A stretch of DNA of 64,000 bases from positions 26,849,034 through 26,913,033 of the forward strand of contig CM058231.1 in NCBI GenBank assembly GCA_030180135.1, read 5' to 3'. This document shows, piece after piece, positions 58,684 to 64,000 of this stretch. Origin of the DNA: Orychophragmus violaceus (taxonomy: Eukaryota > Streptophyta > Magnoliopsida > Brassicales > Brassicaceae). The notes beneath the pieces were generated by a model, which was not told the origin of the DNA, searched no databases, and saw only the letters and a list, made by a program, of their open reading frames with translations. Every line of letters begins with the position of its first letter. The first letter of the stretch is position 1. A program made the position numbers and the translations under genes.

Positions 58684-61600
58684 ATGCATGGCTTGAGTAA
58701 GACATTGCCTGAGCTTCACGGAATGCTCAAGACTGCAGAGCCCAACTTGAGGAAAACCGCCAAGGACCCTAATGTGCTTATGGTGCAAAAGGGCAAGGGG
58801 TTTAAGAAATCCTCTGCTAAGGATAAGGGAAAAGCCAAGGCTGTCCAAGTCGCGGACAAGGACACGCCAAAGCCCAAGCCCAAGTCCAAGGCTGGGCCAA
58901 CTGACATATGCAGGTTCTGTAAAGAACCAGGGCATTGGAGGAGAGAATGTAAGAAATTCCAAGAAGGTCTAAAGGAGTTGAAGAAGAAGACTCTCGAGAC
59001 TTCTTCAACAGGTATTTTTGTTATAGAAGTTAATACAACTACTTCTGATAATACCTCATGGGTTATGGATACTGGTTGTGGGGCTCATATTTGTACTAAT
59101 ATGCAGGCACTCAGCAACAGTAGAAGGCTGAAGCAAGGACAAGTGGAGCTACGAGTTGGGAATGGAGCGAAAGTTCCAGCACTAGCTGTAGGCACTTACT
59201 TGTTGTCTTTACCTTCGGGATTGATTTTAGAACTCAATAATTGTTATTTTGTACCTGCTATAAGCAGAAATATTATTTCAATTTCTTTGTTGGATTTGGA
59301 AGGTTATGATTTTTCAGTTGAGAATAAATTATGTTCCTTCAATCGCAACAATTTGTTCTATGGTTCTGCCCCTCTTTCGAATGGGCTTTACATACTCGAT
59401 CAATCCGCGCCAATTTATAACATTAATACCAAACGGTTCAAACCTAATGAGGAGAACCAAACGTTTCTATGGCATTGTCGTTTAGGGCACATCAGCGAGA
59501 AACGCATTAAGAGGCTCCATACGAATGGACTTCTTGGCTCTTTTGACTTTGAGTCATGTGAGAAATGCGAATCCTGCATGATGGGCAAAATGACACGGGC
59601 CCCCTTTAATAAACCTAACGAGAGGGCCAGTGACTTATTGGGCCTGATACACACTGATGTGTGTGGCCCAATGTCCACAAATGCAAGAGGAAACTATCAG
59701 TACTTCATTACCTTCACTGATGATTTCAGTAGGTATGGATATGTTTATTTGATGAAACATAAGTCTGAATCTTTTGAGAAGTTCAGAGAATTCCAAAATG
59801 AAGTACAGAACCAACTTGGCAAAACCATTAAGGCTCTTCGGTCCGACCGAGGAGGAGAATACTTAAGCCAAGAATTCAGTGATCATCTGAGAGAGTGTGG
59901 GATCGTATCCCAACTCACTCCTCCTGGAACACCTCAATGGAATGGTGTGTCTGAAAGGAGAAATCGGACCTTATTGGATATGGTTCGATCTATGATGAGT
60001 CACACAGACCTTCCAATATCCCTTTGGGGATATGCTCTGCTAACAGCAGTGTTCACTCTAAATAGAGCGCCATCGAAAGCAGTAGCAAAGACACCATATG
60101 AATTATGGACTGGAGTAGCTCCAGTGCTGTCTTATCTCAGAATTTGGGGTTGTGAAGCCTATGTCAAGAGATTGATCTCAGACAAGCTTACACCAAAATC
60201 TGACAAATGCTACTTCATTGGTTATCCACGGGAAACCAAGGCTTATTACTTCTATCTACGTTCCGAGAACAAGATCTTTGTTGCCCGGGATTGTAACTTT
60301 CTTGAGAGGGAGTTTCTCTCTAAGAAAGACAGTGGGAGTAAGGTACTGCTTGAAGAAATTCAAGATGAACAAGATACTGCTCAACCTAATGAGGAAGAGC
60401 AGCAGGAGGACCTACAAGAAATTGTAGAGCCTGAACCTGTAGTACCTGAAGTTCGAAGATCCGGGAGGATCCGTCACGAACCCGAGAGATATCAAGGATT
60501 CCTCGTGACTGACTGTCATGATCTTCTGATCATTGATGGTGATGAACCATCGAACTTCAATCAAGCCATGATGGGCCCAGATTCCTCTAAGTGGCGCAAG
60601 GCCACTGATTCCGAAATGGACTCCATGTCGGTCAACCAAGTGTTTTCGTTGGTTGACTTACCCGCTGGTGTAAAAGCCATCGAGTGCAAATGGATCTTCA
60701 AGAAGAAGATTGACGTGGATGGAAATGTCCAGATTTATAAAGCCAGGTTGGTGGCAAAAGGTTTCAGACAAGTTCACGGTGTGGATTACGATGAAACCTA
60801 TTCACCAGTGGCTATGATGAAATCTATTCGGATTCTACTAGAAACTGCAGCTTTTCATGATTATGAAATTTGGCAGATGGACGTGAAAACCGCCTTCCTG
60901 AATGGTATTCTGGAAGAGGATGTGTATATGACACAACCTGACGGTTACATAGATCCAAAGAATGCTGGAAAAGTATGCAAGCTTCATAAATCCATTTATG
61001 GATTGAAGCAAGCATCGAGGAGCTGGAATCTTCGTTTTGATGAAGCGATCAAGCAATTTGACTTCATCAAAAACGAAGAAGAACAATGCGTGTATAAGAA
61101 ATCTAGTGGGAGCAAGATTGTATTTCTTATTCTGTATGTCGATGACATACTGCTTCTCGGAAACGACGTTCCAATGCTAAAGTCGGTAAAGGACTGGCTT
61201 GGAAGTTGTTTTTCCATGAAAGACATGGGTGAAGCCGCATACGTTCTTGGAATTAGGATCTATAGAGATAGATCTAAAAAGCTGATAAGCTTGTGTCAAG
61301 ACTCATACATTGACAAAGTCCTGCAAAGATTCAGCATGAAAGATTCCAAGAAGGGCTTCACGCCAATGGTACATGGCACAACGCTAAGCAAGAAGCAGAG
61401 CCCTACGTCGGCTGCTGAGCTTGAGCGCATGAAGAATATTCCTTATGCATCTGCAATAGGATCTATCATGTATGCCATGATCTGTACTCGTCCTGATGTT
61501 GCTTATGCATTGAGCATGACGAGTAGATACCAGTCAAATCCAGGTGAAAACCATTGGATTGCCGTAAAGAATATCTTGAAGTATCTAAGACATACTAAGG

Positions 61601-62118
61601 ATAAGTTCTTAGTGTACGGTGGAAGTGATGTGCTTAAAGTCAGTGGATTCACGGACGCAAGTTTCCAGACAGACCAAGATGATTTCCGGTCACAGTCCGG
61701 TTATATCTTTTGTCTGAATGGCGGTGCAATCAGTTGGAGAAGCTCCAAGCAAGACACCGTTGCTGATTCCACTACAGAAGCTGAATATATCGCCGCCTCA
61801 GAAGCAGCGAAGGAAGCTGTTTGGATACGAAAGTTCATTATTGAACTAGGTGTGATACCAGATGCGGCTGAGCCTCTGGCACTATTTTGTGACAACAATG
61901 GTGCTATAGCTCAGGCAAAGGAACCAAGATCACACCAGAAATCCAAGCATGTTCTAAGAAGATTTCACTTGATACGTGACATCATTAATAGAAAGGAAGT
62001 CAAGATCAGCCGAGTTCAGACAGATGATAACGTCGCTGATCCGTTGACAAAGCCACTCCCAAGGCCTAAGCTCGAGTTTCTGACTGAAGCTGTAGGCATT
62101 AGAGACATTGAAATGTAA
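58684..62118 (+). CDS. Copia gag C-terminus plus complete pol of element B, 1,144 aa
   Basis: The longest open frame in the window. Domains by residue: end of gag; CCHC knuckle starting at 76 (CRFCKEPGHWRREC); protease DTGCGAH at 129; GAG-pre-integrase with WHCRLGH at about 263-269 and CEKCESC; integrase core with Asp 325 (HTDVCGP), Asp 388 (RSDRGGEY) and Glu 424 (NGVSERRNR); linker with RRSGRIRHEPERY; reverse transcriptase with Asp 820-821 (YVDDI); RNase H with GFTDASF, DSTTEAEY (from 1028) and DNNG (1070). All catalytic residues seen in the family are present. The listed Met is internal to gag and only reflects the upstream frameshift. Ends shortly before the conserved 3' noncoding domain. 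Confidence 0.93.
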   Translation: MHGLSKTLPELHGMLKTAEPNLRKTAKDPNVLMVQKGKGFKKSSAKDKGKAKAVQVADKDTPKPKPKSKAGPTDICRFCKEPGHWRRECKKFQEGLKELKKKTLETSSTGIFVIEVNTTTSDNTSWVMDTGCGAHICTNMQALSNSRRLKQGQVELRVGNGAKVPALAVGTYLLSLPSGLILELNNCYFVPAISRNIISISLLDLEGYDFSVENKLCSFNRNNLFYGSAPLSNGLYILDQSAPIYNINTKRFKPNEENQTFLWHCRLGHISEKRIKRLHTNGLLGSFDFESCEKCESCMMGKMTRAPFNKPNERASDLLGLIHTDVCGPMSTNARGNYQYFITFTDDFSRYGYVYLMKHKSESFEKFREFQNEVQNQLGKTIKALRSDRGGEYLSQEFSDHLRECGIVSQLTPPGTPQWNGVSERRNRTLLDMVRSMMSHTDLPISLWGYALLTAVFTLNRAPSKAVAKTPYELWTGVAPVLSYLRIWGCEAYVKRLISDKLTPKSDKCYFIGYPRETKAYYFYLRSENKIFVARDCNFLEREFLSKKDSGSKVLLEEIQDEQDTAQPNEEEQQEDLQEIVEPEPVVPEVRRSGRIRHEPERYQGFLVTDCHDLLIIDGDEPSNFNQAMMGPDSSKWRKATDSEMDSMSVNQVFSLVDLPAGVKAIECKWIFKKKIDVDGNVQIYKARLVAKGFRQVHGVDYDETYSPVAMMKSIRILLETAAFHDYEIWQMDVKTAFLNGILEEDVYMTQPDGYIDPKNAGKVCKLHKSIYGLKQASRSWNLRFDEAIKQFDFIKNEEEQCVYKKSSGSKIVFLILYVDDILLLGNDVPMLKSVKDWLGSCFSMKDMGEAAYVLGIRIYRDRSKKLISLCQDSYIDKVLQRFSMKDSKKGFTPMVHGTTLSKKQSPTSAAELERMKNIPYASAIGSIMYAMICTRPDVAYALSMTSRYQSNPGENHWIAVKNILKYLRHTKDKFLVYGGSDVLKVSGFTDASFQTDQDDFRSQSGYIFCLNGGAISWRSSKQDTVADSTTEAEYIAASEAAKEAVWIRKFIIELGVIPDAAEPLALFCDNNGAIAQAKEPRSHQKSKHVLRRFHLIRDIINRKEVKISRVQTDDNVADPLTKPLPRPKLEFLTEAVGIRDIEM

Positions 62119-62968
62119 TCTAAATTTGAGTGGGAGTTTGAGGGCTTTTATTTAGTTATTTGATATGTTCTTGTAAAACATTCTTATGTTTAATGAAATT
62201 ATTATTTCAAGATTATTTTAACTGTGATGAAATAATCGTTCCAAAGTGATATAAACCATTTTATAGGTCATCGAAGTAAGTGACTTGATCTTGAGTCATC
62301 AAAGTCATTTAGCTTGATCATGAGACCCTATATTTGATAGATGGATTAAATCATCATGTCCCTAGTCGAAGGTTGTTGAAATTGGAACACCAACAACCGT
62401 GAGAGACTGGATTGGTATGTGACTTATGACAAAGTCTCAGTGTGTCATAGATGCGCGGCATCAAAGTCAATACATAGGTGTATGTTGGGAACATACGACC
62501 GGACAAGACCCGATTATGAGAACTCTTCAGGATATTTATATATGTGTCATAAGAGATTCTCACTACGATTATAGAGTATAGTCCTTAGACCTGAGTTCGC
62601 ATGCATGTGACTGCACATGGACTGATGCACTTTGATCATTGTCTAACGCTGTCGTTCTGCGATAGTTATAAGGACCTTGTTTGGGTACATTATAAAATGA
62701 GTAGTTTACAGTGATGGAACAAGACGGAATTTGTCCCTCCAATATAAATGGAGTGAATATCTCTAGGCCAATCGGAGATTTGAATACTGGAAAATGCATG
62801 GCCATGCTCAAACGGACTGTCCCGAGTCGTTTGGATTGTCAGTATCGAATCAGAGTCCGATGAACAAGATTAGGCTTTATAAGGATGACACCAATCTTGC
62901 CTTATGACTAATCGAGATATTGTGACAAAAGGATTATGAATACAGAGATTCCAGTACAAGTGGGAGAT
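62119..62968 (+). other. 3' noncoding domain and polypurine tract of element B
   Basis: About 850 bases, no gene. Hairpin CTCCA-ATATAAA-TGGAG at 62737-62753. Polypurine tract caagtgggagat at 62957-62968. Confidence 0.82.
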
Positions 62969-63636
62969 TGTTGGAATTGTGTCCAGTAATCTCGGTAATG
63001 TCTCTAGAAAGTAAGAGTATGTCAATGATCAGACATAAGTCATATAATACTGGGGGTCATGATGGCTTGCTAGAGTCCGCTCATGATCTATAAGTCTTGG
63101 ACTTATTGCCTTTATTATATGATCCCATATGGGTCACACGCCTAAGCTAACAGGAAAATGTGTAGGAACGGTTTAGCAGAAGTACGGTAAAAGTGCTAGG
63201 CATTTACTGTACTTAGAGAGAATAAAACGGTTTAGCCACTGTGTGTCGATCGATACACAAGGGGTGTCGATCGACACAGTGCGCGAATGCCGTCGAGTTA
63301 ATTGGTGTTTGGGCCAAATGGCCCAAACGGAACCGGACAAGTTTTATAAATAAAACTCGAGTTCAGAACCAAAAACCCTAGCCTAAAAACTCTCTCTCCC
63401 TCTGCGCCGAGTTCCCCTAGTGGCCTAGCAGCCTTCTTCCTGATTGGTGTGCGTGTGTGAACCTCTGGAGGAGTTATCTCTCGGTGGCTCTCTGATCTCT
63501 GACATACCATCTCTTTCCGCTGCAAACAGGTATAAGGTGAGATCTATCATTGTTTCTATTCAAGAGAACCTAGATCAGCATGTTTAGGTTAATCTGAATC
63601 TGAGAATTGAATCAGGATTGACTAAACATTCCTTCA
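62969..63636 (+). repeat. 3' LTR of element B (668 bp)
   Basis: TGTTGGAATTG...AACATTCCTTCA. The first 255 bp are A-like; from 63224 a different central block follows, with TCGATCGATACAC/TCGATCGACAC (63241-63280) and TATA box TATAAATA at 63345-63352. It is followed by a second leader, so it may also act as the 5' LTR of the next unit. Confidence 0.9.
63345..63352 (+). promoter_or_regulatory. TATA box of B-type LTR
   Basis: TATAAATA in agttTTATAAATAAAAC, also present at 56223-56230 in the 5' copy. Confidence 0.6.
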
Positions 63637-64000
63637 GTTCTGTGGTTTTTCTTGTTTAGAATCATGTTTAGGATTGTTTAAGAAGTGTTTTTGAATCAAT
63701 CTACTGATAAGGAAAAACACTTAAGAAACAAAGAACTAAAACCTAAACAAACTTGAAATCGCATGATCCAATCTATATTGAATTGATATGCGTCGGAGTG
63801 TGATCGTTGAAGGATCATACATCCGGATCGGCATGACGCACGGACCGATCGTGGATCGTGTCGCGTGGTCATTACCGATCGGCGATGATGCGCACGACCG
63901 AGAGGAGCGATGGATCCGATCGCGAGATCGACCAAGATCGTCGTTTTTCTCACGTCCCGATCGCATGGATCCGCAAGGCAGATCGCATGGATCTCGGCCC
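63637..64000 (+). other. Leader of a further B-like element, cut by the window end
   Basis: 63637-63780 aligns with the B leader 56530-56700, but the primer site is gone: an 18-base stretch between LTR and leader is missing. 63780-64000 is very rich in cgatcg/gatcg segments and diverges from B. No coding sequence. Confidence 0.75.

Larger units (their letters stand above)
55441..63636 (+). mobile_element. Copia element B with composite 5' end
   Basis: Close relative of A. It consists of: a composite 5' LTR region 55441-56513, primer site 56515-56526, leader, gag-pol 58148-62118, 3' noncoding domain, polypurine tract (62957-62968) and 3' LTR 62969-63636. No target duplication is visible: aaaag precedes 55441 and gttct follows 63636. 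The 3' LTR is followed by another leader, so B is the left unit of a tandem. Confidence 0.88.

Noticed and set aside
55441..63636. Target duplication for element B
   Set aside because: The five bases before 55441 (aaaag) and after 63636 (gttct) do not match, and related leader sequence follows, so no claim is made.

Overview
This window is a plant, gene-free, pericentromere-like stretch built almost entirely of nested LTR retrotransposons. Two superfamilies are present: Ty1/copia (zinc-knuckle gag, DTG protease, DDE integrase, YVDD reverse transcriptase, RNase H, and an initiator-Met-tRNA primer site TGGTATCAGAGC) and Ty3/gypsy (an Athila-like gag-protease element and a Tat-like remnant). The families and their style suggest a Brassicaceae genome, but I cannot name the species. 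I found no host gene, rRNA, tRNA or CRISPR array.

Layout. (1) 1-2282 is the gag-protease part of an Athila-like gypsy element; it resumes at 47670. (2) A copia element, called X here, sits inside it (2283-47669) with 5-bp target duplications tcaca at 2278-2282 and 47670-47674. (3) X carries a nearly intact minus-strand copia element A (4668-12230, duplication gaaag, 635-bp LTRs with 3 differences). (4) The 3' LTR of X is split at 15953/47657 by a 31.7-kb block (15954-47648) bordered by an 8-bp direct repeat aacggcta. The block holds further X-family copies: D(-), E(+), F(+), G(-) and H(-), joined head-to-head, tail-to-tail and head-to-tail through shared LTRs. Element C (17554-24251, duplication ggaga, 683-bp LTRs with 13 differences) lies inside D. 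(5) 47670-51394 is the 3' end of the Athila-like element followed by two LTRs in tandem. (6) 51396-55026 is a decayed minus-strand Tat-like gypsy element. (7) 55441-63636 is copia element B, close kin of A, followed by the leader of yet another copy up to the window end.

How the parts relate. A and B are potentially autonomous types, each close to an intact polyprotein of about 1,320 codons: A has one in-frame TAG, B one 7-bp deletion. The X family keeps an open gag in its best copies but carries the same decayed pol in every copy, which fits a non-autonomous family mobilised in trans. All the copia families share a long (about 850 nt) conserved 3' noncoding domain.

Most striking observations: a perfect 351-bp inverted repeat that has replaced the reverse transcriptase of element C; clusters of TCGATCGACAC-type motifs shared by unrelated copia and gypsy elements but absent from element A; the 31.7-kb scrambled block with a mosaic filler junction; and a 3' hairpin with compensatory changes between families. 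All boundaries, identities and counts were made by eye.
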